Shown: positions 40,170 to 50,030, numbered from the stretch's first letter. The stretch: 64,000 nucleotides of DNA from Chloroflexus aurantiacus J-10-fl (GCF_000018865.1 NC_010175.1:1116001-1180000), one strand, 5' to 3'. Translations and numbers: made by a program. The notes: a model not told the origin generated them from the letters alone.

Positions 40170-41590
40170 AATCGGCTCCACAGGTACTGATTGGTGACTT
40201 CGTGGTGGAACTGCACCTCGGCGCGTTTGATCAACGTACCGAGCTTGCGTGGACAACGGTCGGCGACGGTTGTCTTCAGGTCGGCGAAACGGCTGTGCAC
40301 CCCTTCACCGAGAATGCTGGCCAGGAAGGTGCTCTGGCGGAAATTGGTGATAGCGTCGTAGATGTTATCGGGAAGCGTTGCTGTGCCGTTGCGAACATCG
40401 GTCGTCGGCAGCGGCCCTTCGAGACCGGTGCGCAGCAGCGCATAAATCGCCATATAGGGATTGGCATCGGGCGCAATCGAGCGCACTTCAATCCGGGCCG
40501 AACGGGCATTACCAATCGGAATCCGGATCATCGAACCGCGGTCGGTAGGTGACGCCTTGATCTGGTTTGGTGCCTCGAAGTGTGGGTCTAGCCGGCGATA
40601 GGCATTGACGCTCGAATTCAGGATCAGGCAGAGTTCCTGACCACTGTTCAGAATACGGTCAATAAAGCTCCAGGCCAGCTCGGAAAGCCGTTCCGGGCCA
40701 TTCGCATCGTAGAAGAGATTCTCGCCGTGGCGCGACAACGAGATATTGGTGTGCATGCCATTGCCATTCACCCCGGTCACCGGCTTCGGCAGGAAGCAGG
40801 CCGTCATATCCAGCTTGCTCGCCACCTGGCGACAGATCAACTTATAAAGCAGAATCTGGTCAGCGGCGATAGTTGCCTCGGTATAGCTATAATTCATCTC
40901 AAACTGTGACGGCGCCACTTCAGGGTGATCCTTCTCATTCTCAAACCCCATCGCCCGCTGCGCTTCGGCAGCCATATCGATGAACTGGCGCAGCGGATCA
41001 CCCGGCAACGAGTGGTAATAACCACCGGTACTGACCATCGTAAACTCACCGGTCTCGCGGAAGCGCTGCTCGGCATTGCGCCCCTTAAACAGGAAGCCCT
41101 CAATCTCAGCAGCCACATTGCAGGTCAGCCCATCGCGCTGATACAGCTCATTCACATACCGGTGCAACCGCCCCCGCATATCAGCCTCGTAGGGGCTACC
41201 GTCCTGATTCAACACAAACCCAAAGACCAGCACCTTACCGGGGCCAAAAATATCTGCCGGCAACCAGTAAAAAGCCGACCAGTCAATCGCCAGGCGCAAA
41301 TCCGACTCGGCCTGCACCGAAAAGCCTCGCACCGACGAACCGTCAAAGGTCAGATTATCGGCGGAGGACAGCAGAAACTTCTTGTCGTAATCGAGCATAT
41401 GCAGCCGGCCTTCGAGGTCGGTAAAACAGACGGTCACCGCCTTAATCCGCCGCTCGTCGGTCAAATAGCGCATCCGCTCCTCGCGCATCACATCCGGCGA
41501 AACGCGGGCCAGACGCTGCCGCTTAACACTCAGATTCAGCTCTTCCAGTTGCTCGTAGGGGATTTCGAGAAAGTCGCGTAGCTCGGTCAT
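40166..41590 (-). CDS. glnA: Glutamine synthetase, type I
   Basis: About 474 aa, typical for GSI. The N-terminal beta-grasp domain includes 'DNLTFDGSSVRGFSVQAESDL'. Metal and substrate motifs are 'AAEIEGFLF', 'KDHPEVAPSQFEMNYSY', 'VNGNGMHTNISL', 'NQIKASPTDRGSMIRIP' and 'RIEVRSIAPDANPYMAIYALL'. It makes glutamine from glutamate, ammonia and ATP. The K-x(4)-N-L-Y adenylylation region is not obvious near the C-terminus, which would suit a GSI not controlled by adenylylation. Start at 41590 (MTELRDFLEIPYEQL) after AAAGGAAG; a longer frame to 41695 lacks family residues. It overlaps the 3' end of ubiA on the other strand by 4 bp. Confidence 0.95.
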   Translation of the reverse strand: MTELRDFLEIPYEQLEELNLSVKRQRLARVSPDVMREERMRYLTDERRIKAVTVCFTDLEGRLHMLDYDKKFLLSSADNLTFDGSSVRGFSVQAESDLRLAIDWSAFYWLPADIFGPGKVLVFGFVLNQDGSPYEADMRGRLHRYVNELYQRDGLTCNVAAEIEGFLFKGRNAEQRFRETGEFTMVSTGGYYHSLPGDPLRQFIDMAAEAQRAMGFENEKDHPEVAPSQFEMNYSYTEATIAADQILLYKLICRQVASKLDMTACFLPKPVTGVNGNGMHTNISLSRHGENLFYDANGPERLSELAWSFIDRILNSGQELCLILNSSVNAYRRLDPHFEAPNQIKASPTDRGSMIRIPIGNARSARIEVRSIAPDANPYMAIYALLRTGLEGPLPTTDVRNGTATLPDNIYDAITNFRQSTFLASILGEGVHSRFADLKTTVADRCPRKLGTLIKRAEVQFHHEVTNQYLWSRF

Positions 41591-41615
41591 GGTGGCTTCC
41601 TTTTCTTTACTCCAG

Positions 41616-41645
41616 ACAACGGTAACGTTGTTGGGTCGTATTATA
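41616..41645 (-). promoter_or_regulatory. glnA -10 box and adjacent inverted repeat
   Basis: Minus-strand TATAAT at 41640-41645, 50 bp upstream of the start. Just downstream lies a perfect inverted repeat ACAACG-GTAA-CGTTGT (41616-41631), placed to act as an operator or leader hairpin for nitrogen control. No regulator can be named from sequence. Confidence 0.5.
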
Positions 41646-41869
41646 CTCCGAACAGCAGCAACGGTTGACAAAACCCTGCAACCAAACCGACCCATCAGTG
41701 GTTATGGCATGGGGATCGAGCCTGCATCCCGGAAGCAACCGACATCCCTGCCATTATAGACAGGGCGGGGGCTATCCTCCTGCCCGTCATGACGAGAGTG
41801 TAACTGGCGCTTACGCGACACCATCCCGACACCCCTCACGGCGCGCTCATCACCTGCCTGCGCAGATAA

Positions 41870-42032
41870 CTCCCGCCCCCAGCGGGGGCGGGCTAGGGTG
41901 GGGGTTTGTCTACATACGCTGGGAGCGTGCGCCTCCGGCGCGCCCACCACCTGAGCACTGGGAGCGCGCATCTCCGGCGCGCTCATCACCTGAGCACTGG
42001 GAGCGCGCGCCTCCGGCGCGCCCACTACCTGC
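41870..42032. repeat. GC-rich palindrome and 'GGGAGCGCGC' short repeats
   Basis: Contains the CCCGCCCCCAGCGG palindrome (about 41868-41900), then three tandem ~35-bp units built on 'ACTGGGAGCGCGC' and 'CTCCGGCGCGC'. Similar units flank module B copies 3-5 and recur at 42376-42640. No gene is seen in 41591-43744. Confidence 0.6.
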
Positions 42033-42337
42033 CTGACAGGAATGTCTACCGTCGCATACCGACATCTTGCTCAACAAGGTGCATTATTCGGGTGTCATGC
42101 TCGTACAGAAGCGTTACCGGGTGTACTCCTGACGAGTCACTCATGGCTTGCCGTCAGTAAGGGCGACGCATGCGTCGCCCCTACCAGCGCCCAGCGCTGC
42201 ATCGTTCAGGTGCAGCATCAGGGAAATCGGTGGCGGTTATGACCTATACTGCCAGATTCCTATCAGGACGCCCCGATCCATCGAAATGCCCCTCTCCCGC
42301 GCCGGGCGTAGGAGAGGGGCCGGGGGTAAGGGCGTTC
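42033..42337 (+). repeat. Dispersed repeat module B, copy 3
   Basis: Plus-strand copy. Central palindrome at 42157-42184 has arms GTAAGGGCGACGCA and TGCGTCGCCCCTAC with one mismatch. It ends in the CCCCTCTCCCGCGCC hairpin. Confidence 0.75.
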
Positions 42338-42673
42338 CCCCGCCCCCAGCGGGGGCGGGCCGGGGTGGGGGCGTGTCTGCATACGCTGGAAGCACACCCC
42401 TCCAGCACACCCATCACCTGCACACTGGGAGCGCGCGCCGGAGGCTCGCCCAGCCGAATGTCGCAACCTCAACCAGCCCACACAGCGGCGACCCACCCCA
42501 CACTGGCGACTCCCGCCCCCAGCGGGGGCGGGCCGGGGTGGGGGCGTGTCTGCATACACTGGGAACACGCGCCACCGGCGCACTCATCACCTGCACACTG
42601 GGAGCGCGCGCGCCACCGGCGCGCATGGTGCCGGTACCACTCCCTCACGCGCCAGCCATACATGTGCTCGCCG

Positions 42674-43165
42674 TTTGGAGTGCGGCAGCCATGCTGCCGC
42701 GCCAGCCGTACTTGCGATCCGGTGCGTGTCGCAGCGGTTACCCTGCCGCTCTCCGCACAGTGGAATCACGTTTCAGCGGGGATACCGTTACCGACCAGTA
42801 TTACCCGTGACGCAGCGTTTGGAGTGCGGCAGCCATGCTGCCGCGCCAGCCGTGCTCGCGATCACGGGCGGGTGGCAGCGGTTGCTTTGCGGGCCACGAG
42901 GACGACGGGGGTGCAGCGCATATCTGGCTTTTGACCATCCGCGCTCTCACATTTTGACCAACACGGTACATCATCGCCAGAAACCCTGGGCAACATCGCA
43001 GAGCGTCGGTCGCGGGCGTGGCGCAGGCTTCTCGCCTGCGCACCAACGGCCACCGCCAGCACCTGCCAGCGGTGGCGATGATGCCGGCACGCGGGCTGGA
43101 AGACCGCGCCACGGGGAACGCTTGCAGCCCAGCCTAACGCAGCGCGACATGTGGGTAATGCATAG
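42674..43165. mobile_element. Repeat element E7, left end missing
   Basis: The right end TGGGTAATGCATAG is at 43152-43165. The body, from 'TTTGGAGTGCGGCAGCC' at 42674, is very similar to that of E4 over several hundred bases, including 'GTGTCGCAGCGGTTACCC'. The first ~180 bp with the left end are absent, replaced by the 'GGGAGCGCGC' repeats. Confidence 0.65.
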
Positions 43166-43244
43166 CCCCCAGCGGGGGCGGGCCGGGGTGGGGGCGTGTC
43201 TGCATACACTGGGAGCGCGCGCCTCCGGTGCGCCCACCACCTGC

Positions 43245-43555
43245 CTGACAGGAATGTCTACCGTCGCATACCGACATCTCGCTCAACAAAGTGCATTGTT
43301 CGGGTGTCATCCTCGTGCAGCAACTTTACCGCGTGTACTCCTGACGAGTCGCTCATGTCTTGCCGTCAGCGTCGTAGGGGCGACGCATGCGTCGCCCCTA
43401 CCGGCGTCCAGCGCTGCATCGTTCAGGTGCAACAGCAGGGAAATCGGTGGCGGTTATGGCCTATACTGCCAGATATCCTATCAGGACACCCCAATCCATC
43501 GCAACGCCCCTCTCCCGCGCCGGGTGCGGGCGAGGGGCCGGGGGTAAGGGCGTTC
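43245..43555 (+). repeat. Dispersed repeat module B, copy 4 (uninterrupted reference copy)
   Basis: About 311 bp with a perfect GTAGGGGCGACGCA palindrome at 43374-43401 and an unbroken terminal hairpin (CTCTCCCGCGCC... GGGGCC). After it the sequence reads 'GCGTTCAGC' and 'CATACCAAAGC'. This is the empty site for the insertion of E8 into copy 5. Confidence 0.8.
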
Positions 43556-43744
43556 AGCCCATACCAAAGCGTATCTACTGCATACAATATCTACCCTTGA
43601 ATATCAAGAGGGGGAGCACGTGGTAGCGAACCAGAGGCAATCTACCCGCTTGCAACGACCGTCATAACCCGGTCCCGTCCCTCTCACCGAGAGCAAGAGG
43701 AACAGGACCGGCGGGGAGGGGGAAGGGGGAAATATCGTAACTAA

Positions 43745-44296
43745 CTACTCCAACATGCGCAGGTATGCCAGTAGATCGGCCATTTGCTCATCAGAAATAG
43801 GCATCGGCGGCATAAAACCGATACTCCCCGATCCACCGGTCCGAATCCACTCGGCCACATTAGCCTCACTCCGCTCCTTGCCGTTCGGCAACATACCTTT
43901 GTAGTCAACCCCATCCGGCAACACTGGCCCATTGACGCTAAACAGACCGGCCAGCCCCGGCCCAAGCAGCATATTCGTAGCCGTAGAATGACACCCTGCA
44001 CACGACGAAGCAAAAATCGCCTTCCCGCGATTGACATCACCCTTTGCCGAGAGTGACGTATCGGCTAATGCCGGTGGAAGGGGCATTTCTACATGCTCAG
44101 ATGAAGCAGCAGAACTTCCCGACGAACCGGCCTGACTGGCGGCAGCAGCCTGATCTGACGCAGTTACCTGGGCAGGTGAGGCTGCCGGTTCAGAAACTGG
44201 GGCCGGCGCAGGTGCTGGAGTCTGAGCAGCACTGCCGCAAGCGGCAAGCATGGCCAGCAACGTCAGTGCATAGATCCAGTAGAGTATCTGTTTCAT
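43745..44296 (-). CDS. Membrane-attached c-type cytochrome lipoprotein
   Basis: About 183 aa. Signal peptide 'MKQILYWIYALTLLAMLAAC' ends in a lipobox (LAAC), so the protein should be lipid-anchored outside the membrane. A low-complexity Ala/Pro/Ser linker (about 20-85) precedes one class I cytochrome c domain: haem motif CAGCH in 'AIFASSCAGCHSTATNMLLGPGLAGLF', and axial Met in 'GSIGFMPPMPISDEQMADLLAYL'. It probably carries electrons in respiration or photosynthesis. Start 44296 follows GAGGAG. It stands alone between repeat islands. Confidence 0.92.
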   Translation of the reverse strand: MKQILYWIYALTLLAMLAACGSAAQTPAPAPAPVSEPAASPAQVTASDQAAAASQAGSSGSSAASSEHVEMPLPPALADTSLSAKGDVNRGKAIFASSCAGCHSTATNMLLGPGLAGLFSVNGPVLPDGVDYKGMLPNGKERSEANVAEWIRTGGSGSIGFMPPMPISDEQMADLLAYLRMLE

Positions 44297-44980
44297 CAGA
44301 CGTCTCCTCACAATTGAAAAAAACTACCTGTGAATAATGAAAACCATCAGCAAGCCATGCAAGGCCTGTCAGGTGTTGATACATACCGGATATGACTAGT
44401 ATAGATGAACGATCTGAGAGAAGAGAAGATCCAAAAGCGTCAACATCGTGAACCGAACAGTTCATCTTGAGGAGACTACCGGGTAGAGATCACCATTCCA
44501 CACCTGGTTCAGAACGCACACACTTGCCATTGTCGCAGCATTGCCGGCAGTGGGCATACTTCTGGTATGCCAGCCTCAACAAGGGGCGCACAGCCGTGCG
44601 CCCCTACCGAGGTGGCAATCGGCCTCCAAACACACAATGGATAGCAGCTTGTACATCGCCATCAAAACCACACATCGGCGTGGACACCGGTCACACGCAG
44701 TGATCCCCGTGTCGCATGGCTTGGAGTGCGGTAGCCGTGCTGCCGCATCCACCGTCCTTCAGGCCCGGCGCGTGTCGCACGGTTCCATCAACACCGGGAG
44801 AACAGCACGCAGATCACACAATCAACCTATCACACCGGCCCTGAGCGACACATACGTGCGCGAACAATGCGCTCCCCACCTGCCCGTATAGATGACTCCC
44901 GCTCCCGGCGGGGGCGGGTTGGGGTGGGGGCTTGTCTGCATACGCTGGGAGCGCGCGCCGGAGGCGCGCCCACTACCTGC
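44297..44980. other. Intergenic region upstream of the cytochrome gene, with repeats
   Basis: Contains the promoter region of the cytochrome gene, a GTAGGGGC-type palindrome at 44581-44607 (inner arm GCGCAC), a 'TTGGAGTGCGGTAGCC' hairpin block near 44720 and a GC-rich CCCGCTCCC/GGGGGCGGG palindrome at about 44897-44930. No gene is apparent. Confidence 0.5.
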
Positions 44981-46094
44981 CTGACAGGAATGTCTACCGT
45001 CGCATACCGACATCTTGCTCAACAAGGTGCATTGTTCGGGTGTCATCCTCGTACAGAAGCGTTACCGCGTGTACTCCTGGCGCGTCGCTCGTGGCTTGCC
45101 GTCAGTAGGGGCACGGCTGCCGTGCCCCTACCGGCGTCCGACGCGGCATCGTTCAGGTGCAGCAGCAGGGAAATCGGTGGCGTTTATGGCCTATACTGCC
45201 AGATTCCTATCAGGACGCCCCAATCCATCGAAACGCCCCTCTCCCGCGCCTGGCTCTATGCATTACACACAACTGGTGTTAACCACATGCGTATCAGCGG
45301 GTATAACCGCTATGGGTGCTGTTGTGGGTGACTGACCCGGTGGCAGTGCGCCGCTCCAGCCGTGGTATCACGTGTTGAATGGGGTGCCTTACACGCGCAT
45401 CATGTGCGTGGCGCGCAGTTTGGAGTGCGGCAGCCATGCTGCCGCGCCAGCCGTGCTCACGATCCGGCGCGGATTGCAGCGGACACCCGTGCCGGTACGT
45501 ACCCCTGATGATGGGGATGGCTGAGGGCAGGCCGGCAGCCTGCCCCACAGCGTGCTGGTGCCGGTGGTGCGTAGGGGCGGGTTCCGTAGGGGCGGGTTGA
45601 GAACCCGCCCCTACGAACGGTGCCTGTGCCGTTCACCTGACCATCCACGGGATGCGGTGGACGGGAATATCTTGCATCGCGTGCCATGGATGGTTGTTCA
45701 GAGGTAATCGCAGCCGCTACGCTCCCCGCTCCCGCGCAGCGCTATGCCTTACCCATACCCAGGTTGTCAACCGCTTCGCTCATCAGTCGAACCTATCTCA
45801 TCGTGCGCGATCCTGGGCACTATCGCGTCACCCTGCTGTCGCGTGGGTCGTACGTCACGAACGGAAAGCGGATGATAACAGCGGAGGTAGCCGTTGGATC
45901 AGACCATGGGGAAGACGTCCAGCCTTCACACCAGCGGCCATGGCCAGCCCCTGCCGGCGGTGGCGATGATGCCTGCACGCAGGCCGGAAGCCTGCGCCAC
46001 GGGGAGCGCTGGCAGCCCGACCTAACGCAGCGCGACATGTGGGTAATGCATAGCGCGCCTGGCGCGGGAGAGGGGCCGGGGGTGAGGGCGTTCA
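44981..46094 (+). repeat. Dispersed repeat module B, copy 5, split by element E8
   Basis: The first part, 44981-45255, matches copies 3 and 4, with its palindrome at 45105-45131 (arms GTAGGGGCACGGC). It stops in the terminal hairpin and resumes at 46054 with 'CGCGCCTGGCGCGGGAG', 'GGGGCCGGGGG' and 'GCGTTCAGC', which matches the end of copy 4. Element E8 occupies 45256-46053. Confidence 0.82.
45256..46053. mobile_element. Repeat element E8, inserted in module B
   Basis: 798 bp. Ends CTATGCATTACACA (45256-45269, one change) and TGGGTAATGCATAG (46040-46053). The body resembles E1 in order and length, including the GTAGGGGCGGGTT palindrome at 45586-45614 and an internal end-like copy near 45742. 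The flank CGCGCCTGGC occurs on both sides (ending one base before the left end, starting right after the right end), consistent with target duplication. No gene is inside. Confidence 0.8.
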
Positions 46095-46249
46095 GCTCAT
46101 ACCAAAGCCTTATCTTCCGCATACGCTCGCGTATAACGTCCATCGCTGAACTACTGGACGGCATCATAATGGGCGGGTACGTCAACCCGCCCTTACGCAA
46201 ATATACTGCCGGGAAACAACTTGTGGAAAACGTCCAAACAATCACCCCG

Positions 46250-46630
46250 TCACCCTTGCCGACTGGCAAGAACTTCCCGTGGCAACGTTGTCGGATCAGG
46301 GGTTACCGTTGGCTCAGGCGCAGGACCGGTATCCGTCCAGCCCTGACTTTCGAGGGTCATCGGTACGTCGGCGATCACCATATCGTGGTGACAAACAATC
46401 TGGCACGAAAGCCGGTACTGTCCAAGCAGTCCTCGTTCACTCAGTTTGGCGTACTCAGCCGCCGTCATCTCTTCAGGCTCACCTTCGGCAAACGCCACCC
46501 GGCAGGTCGTGCAGCGGGCATAACCGCCACAACGGTGACCAATCGCGATCCCGGCCTGCTCAATCGCCAGCACCAGCCGGGTACCGGCTGCAACATCAAC
46601 CGAACGATCACCAATCGTGATCTTGGGCAT
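46250..46630 (-). CDS. [2Fe-2S] ferredoxin
   Basis: 126 aa. Adrenodoxin/plant-type fold with the cluster cysteines in 'HRCGGYARCTTCRVAF' (C-x5-C-x2-C) and the fourth in 'LSCQIVCHHDMVI'. 'MPKITIGDRSVDVAAGTRLVLAIEQAGIAIGH' is the typical start. The ~25-residue C-terminal tail (Pro/Thr-rich) is extra. A soluble one-electron carrier; the partner is unknown. Start at 46630 with GGAGG 5 nt upstream. It lies just downstream of the chemosensory cluster but 150 bp away, so it is probably independent. Confidence 0.93.
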   Translation of the reverse strand: MPKITIGDRSVDVAAGTRLVLAIEQAGIAIGHRCGGYARCTTCRVAFAEGEPEEMTAAEYAKLSERGLLGQYRLSCQIVCHHDMVIADVPMTLESQGWTDTGPAPEPTVTPDPTTLPREVLASRQG

Positions 46631-46780
46631 ACGTCCTCCCTCGACAATGCGTTAGTTGCGATAGTAGTATACTTTCAAACTACCACGAGACGAACACGGT
46701 GTCAACACCGGCGACGTTCGCCGCCGATCTGGCCGTGCTACCACGCTGCTGTCACAGGAACAATCGTCCTGACATCGGTG

Positions 46781-48196
46781 CTAGCGAAGATCAACTTTCT
46801 CCATTAACAGACGTACATAATTGCGCAGTTCCGCCGCAGTACTACCGGTAGCGTCATCAACGACCTGAGAATCGGCGAGAGCGCCAAGCAACGTTTGTGC
46901 ACTGCGCAGAGTCCGGCGTGCAGCGTCGGGTTGCTGAAGCTGGGTATACACATGGGCCATACCAATATACCCGACAATCAAGCGTGGATCGAGATACACA
47001 CTCCGACGGTAGGCAGCTAATGCGGCTTCGAGGTGACCAAGATGCTCAGCGATTTGCCCCTGCAAATGGTATGCGGGCGCGAATAGCGGATGGGCTTTGA
47101 TCAGAGCTTCAATCTGTGTCTGCGCCTGTTGCCAGTCACCCCGATCAGCAGCCGTGCGGGCCACGTGCAGTAAGTCTTCAGCACGGACAGGTGCAGGAGG
47201 TGATGCACTGGACAGCACACCCGATGAGATAGGGGCAGATGATGCACGGGGAGGTGGAGGTAAAGAGAGTGATACCGGTGAGGCAGGTAGCGCTGGCGGA
47301 GGCGCTGGCACTACAGGCCCAGATTGAACCGGTGTTGATGCGTTCGTAAACAACGGTGCCTGTAATGGTTTGCGGTAAAGAATGGTTCCCGGCGCGTTAT
47401 GAGTTTCAAATTGTCGGTAGAGCACTACGTTCGGTTCAGCGTGACCAACCACCAGCCAGCCACCGGGAACCAACGCATCGTACAGCCGCTGCACGACCTG
47501 CCGGGTCGTCTCCTCATCGAAATAGATCATGACATTCCGGCAGAAGATCAGATCGAAGGCCACAATCCCCAGGTGCGGTGCCGGATAGGTCGGTTCAGCA
47601 AGATTGAGCTGGGCGAACGTCACCGTTCGACGAATATCGTCACGTAAGCGCCACAATCCCTTTTCCGGTTCAGCTACAAAATAGCGGTCGCGCAGATCAT
47701 CTGGTGTTTCGCGAAACGACCAGTTACCGTAGCGCGCTTCACGAGCACGATTGAGAAACCGCCGATTAATATCGGTGGCCAGAATACTCACCTGCCAGGG
47801 CGGATTGGCGGGTAGCACTTCGTGCAACGTGATTGCCAGCGAATAAGGCTCCTCACCAGTCGCACAACCGGCACTCCAGAGCCGGAGATAGCGCATCGTT
47901 GCACGGCGTTGCATCAGATCGGGCAAGATAATGTCACGCAGCGCCGCGAATTGTGCAGCATTACGAAAAAAATAGGTCTCACCAATGGTAAGCTCGGCAA
48001 TCAGCTCATCCCAGGCTGACGGACGGCTCTCAACCATGGCCAGAAGTTGCGCAAAACTCTCCACTCCCAGATGCAATGCCAGTCGTTGCAGGCCATGGGT
48101 CAGATCAGCACGACGCTGCTCTGGGTAACACAATCCAGCACGCTGGCGCAATAGCGTCGCAAACCGATGGTAAAGCTCATCCGACAGCATAAGCAT
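46781..48196 (-). CDS. cheR: CheR-type chemoreceptor methyltransferase with TPR domain
   Basis: 471 aa. An N-terminal helical domain and the SAM-dependent core (about 1-270) show 'IAELTIGETYFFRNAAQFAAL', 'LRLWSAGCATGEEPYSLAI' and 'FDLIFCRNVMIYFDEETTRQVVQRLYDALVPGGWLVVGHAE'. A Pro/Ser linker (about 290-335) leads to TPR repeats (about 340-460). It methylates receptor glutamates. CheR-TPR fusions are characteristic of Wsp-like and some Frz-like systems, where the TPR senses receptor state. It is the last gene of the minus-strand chemosensory cluster, separated from cheB by a polypyrimidine tract. Confidence 0.93.
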   Translation of the reverse strand: MLMLSDELYHRFATLLRQRAGLCYPEQRRADLTHGLQRLALHLGVESFAQLLAMVESRPSAWDELIAELTIGETYFFRNAAQFAALRDIILPDLMQRRATMRYLRLWSAGCATGEEPYSLAITLHEVLPANPPWQVSILATDINRRFLNRAREARYGNWSFRETPDDLRDRYFVAEPEKGLWRLRDDIRRTVTFAQLNLAEPTYPAPHLGIVAFDLIFCRNVMIYFDEETTRQVVQRLYDALVPGGWLVVGHAEPNVVLYRQFETHNAPGTILYRKPLQAPLFTNASTPVQSGPVVPAPPPALPASPVSLSLPPPPRASSAPISSGVLSSASPPAPVRAEDLLHVARTAADRGDWQQAQTQIEALIKAHPLFAPAYHLQGQIAEHLGHLEAALAAYRRSVYLDPRLIVGYIGMAHVYTQLQQPDAARRTLRSAQTLLGALADSQVVDDATGSTAAELRNYVRLLMEKVDLR

Positions 48197-48260
48197 CTCT
48201 CTAACTTACCAGCCTGAAGAAACCGTTGAAAACAGCAATCCTACTCAACAATCCCAACAT

Positions 48261-48412
48261 CCTGCTTCCTCTCCGCTCTCTTCTTCCCTCTCTTCTCTCT
48301 TCTCTCTCCTCTCTCCTACCTCCTATTTCCTCTCTCCTCTCTCCTCTCTCCTCTCTCCTCTCTCCTCTCTCCTATTTCCTATCTCCTATCTCCTATCCCC
48401 TTCCCCCCTTTC
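48261..48412 (+). repeat. Polypyrimidine microsatellite tract
   Basis: About 150 bp of almost pure C/T on the plus strand, largely 'TCTCCTC'-type heptamers and 'CCTATTTCCTATCT' variants, between cheB and cheR. It includes the last few cheB codons. Such tracts can form triplex DNA and vary in length. Confidence 0.8.
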
Positions 48413-49436
48413 CCAGCACTGCCGAAACCGCCATCCCCAATTGTTCCAGTGGTAATTCATGATGAACAGCACCGCGGACTTTAGCCATCTTCGGCATCCC
48501 ATAAACAACACACGAAGCCTCATCCTGACCAAACGTTGTCCCACCGGCTCGCGCCAGTTCCAGCAACCCCTGGGCACCATCGTCACCCATCCCGGTCAAA
48601 ATCACGCCAATAGCACGTGATCCGTAATGATGCGCCACGCTGCTAAACAAATGGTCAGCACTCGGGCAATAGCGATCATGCGGCGTAGACCTCTTTATGG
48701 TAACCACATGCTGCCGGACAATCTCAAGGTGGTGATCATCGCACGGCAGATACACATGGCCCGGAAGGATCGGCGTCTCTTGTTCGACAACATGAACCGA
48801 CAATGGAATGGTACTGGCAAGCCAATCAGCAAAAGCTCGCATAAATCCTGATGTCACGTGTTGCGCAATCACAATCGGCAGCGGGAAACTGCTTCCCAAA
48901 TCACGGAGGATCGTTTGCAGCGCTGCCGGACCACCGGTTGAGGCCGCGATAGCCAGGATGGCATATTCCTTGTTGGCCTGATCTATCTGCTTCGGCGTCA
49001 TACGCGGTGGATGGCGGGTTACCACCTTGACCCCAGCCATTAAACGTAACGTGCGGATCAAATGGTCACGATCAGCAGCACTGGCCGGATCGACAGGGCC
49101 AGACGGTTTACGAACGACCGCCAGGGCGCCGGCTGCCAGTGCAGCCATAGCGCGTTGTTCCGCATCGCCGGTGCTCGAACTGAAGAGCACTATCGGTGTT
49201 GGGCGTTGTTGCATAATTTGCCGGGTTGCTTCATACCCATCGAACACCGGCAAATGGATGTCCATTGCTACCACGTGTGGATGCAGTCGCAGCGTTGATT
49301 GGACAGCATCCCGACCATTGATAGCGGTGCCTACTACCACCAGATCAGGTGTTGCCTCAAGATACGAGCGCAGAAGTTGTAACTGACTGGGTGAATCTTC
49401 AACTAACAAAACCCGAATTGGTTCTTTGATACTCAT
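48393..49436 (-). CDS. cheB: CheB-type receptor methylesterase
   Basis: 347 aa. A receiver domain (about 1-125) shows 'RVLLVEDSPSQLQLLRSYL' and phospho-Asp in 'VVAMDIHLPVFDG'. The C-terminal methylesterase has the catalytic Ser in 'IAASTGGPAALQTIL', His in 'VIAQHVTSGF' and Asp in 'GMGDDGAQGLLELARAGG'. It removes methyl groups from the receptor when phosphorylated by CheA. The C-terminus lies in the polypyrimidine tract, so slippage there would alter the last residues only. Upstream is cheW, 92 bp away. Confidence 0.95.
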   Translation of the reverse strand: MSIKEPIRVLLVEDSPSQLQLLRSYLEATPDLVVVGTAINGRDAVQSTLRLHPHVVAMDIHLPVFDGYEATRQIMQQRPTPIVLFSSSTGDAEQRAMAALAAGALAVVRKPSGPVDPASAADRDHLIRTLRLMAGVKVVTRHPPRMTPKQIDQANKEYAILAIAASTGGPAALQTILRDLGSSFPLPIVIAQHVTSGFMRAFADWLASTIPLSVHVVEQETPILPGHVYLPCDDHHLEIVRQHVVTIKRSTPHDRYCPSADHLFSSVAHHYGSRAIGVILTGMGDDGAQGLLELARAGGTTFGQDEASCVVYGMPKMAKVRGAVHHELPLEQLGMAVSAVLGKGGRG

Positions 49437-49528
49437 ACAGGTTGCCCGGCACTGCTGAAAGAAGGCTTTTCCAGGTGTAACCTCAATAATCCGGTTTCAC
49501 AAACTGCACACATTCCGATGGCCACAGG

Positions 49529-49975
49529 TTAAACCGGCACGGTTGTGAACGTTTGGCGCAAACTGGCTCGCTCAAACAGCGCCGATGGCTCAAGCACCAG
49601 TACGATCTGATCATCGATGCGTAGCGATGCGCACAAGAGTCTATTCTCATATTCCAGCGGCACGAACCGGTCAGCAGATACCGTCACCACATCGTACACT
49701 TCATCAACGATCAAACCCAGTATGGGATGCTCAATGTTATGACCGATAACGATCACAAAGCTATTGATCCCCACAGAACCATGTTGATCGAGCAGAACAT
49801 GACCGATCAGCACCGGGATTAAGTGACCGTGCAGATTCAGTAAGCCGGCTATTGCCGGTGGTGCTTCAGCAAGCATGGTGAGCGCCGGCAGACGCACCAC
49901 CTGAACGACGACATCTACCGGCAGCGAAAAGGTTTGCAGACCAACTCGAAAAGTAAGAAACGTTTGATTCTTCAT
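49529..49975 (-). CDS. cheW: CheW-like adaptor (first copy)
   Basis: 148 aa, a single CheW SH3-like domain: 'FLTFRVGLQTFSLPVDVVVQVVRLP', 'IAGLLNLHGHLIPVLIGHVLLDQ', 'ILGLIVDEVYDVVTVSADRFVPLE'. It couples receptors to CheA. A second, longer CheW is encoded at 55.1-55.6 kb in the same cluster. Two CheW adaptors per operon are found in Wsp-type systems. Confidence 0.92.
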   Translation of the reverse strand: MKNQTFLTFRVGLQTFSLPVDVVVQVVRLPALTMLAEAPPAIAGLLNLHGHLIPVLIGHVLLDQHGSVGINSFVIVIGHNIEHPILGLIVDEVYDVVTVSADRFVPLEYENRLLCASLRIDDQIVLVLEPSALFERASLRQTFTTVPV

Positions 49976-50030
49976 ATATGCGCCCTGTCACTATGCACAT
50001 CCAGCATGTTTCCCCAATCCCATCCTGTGA

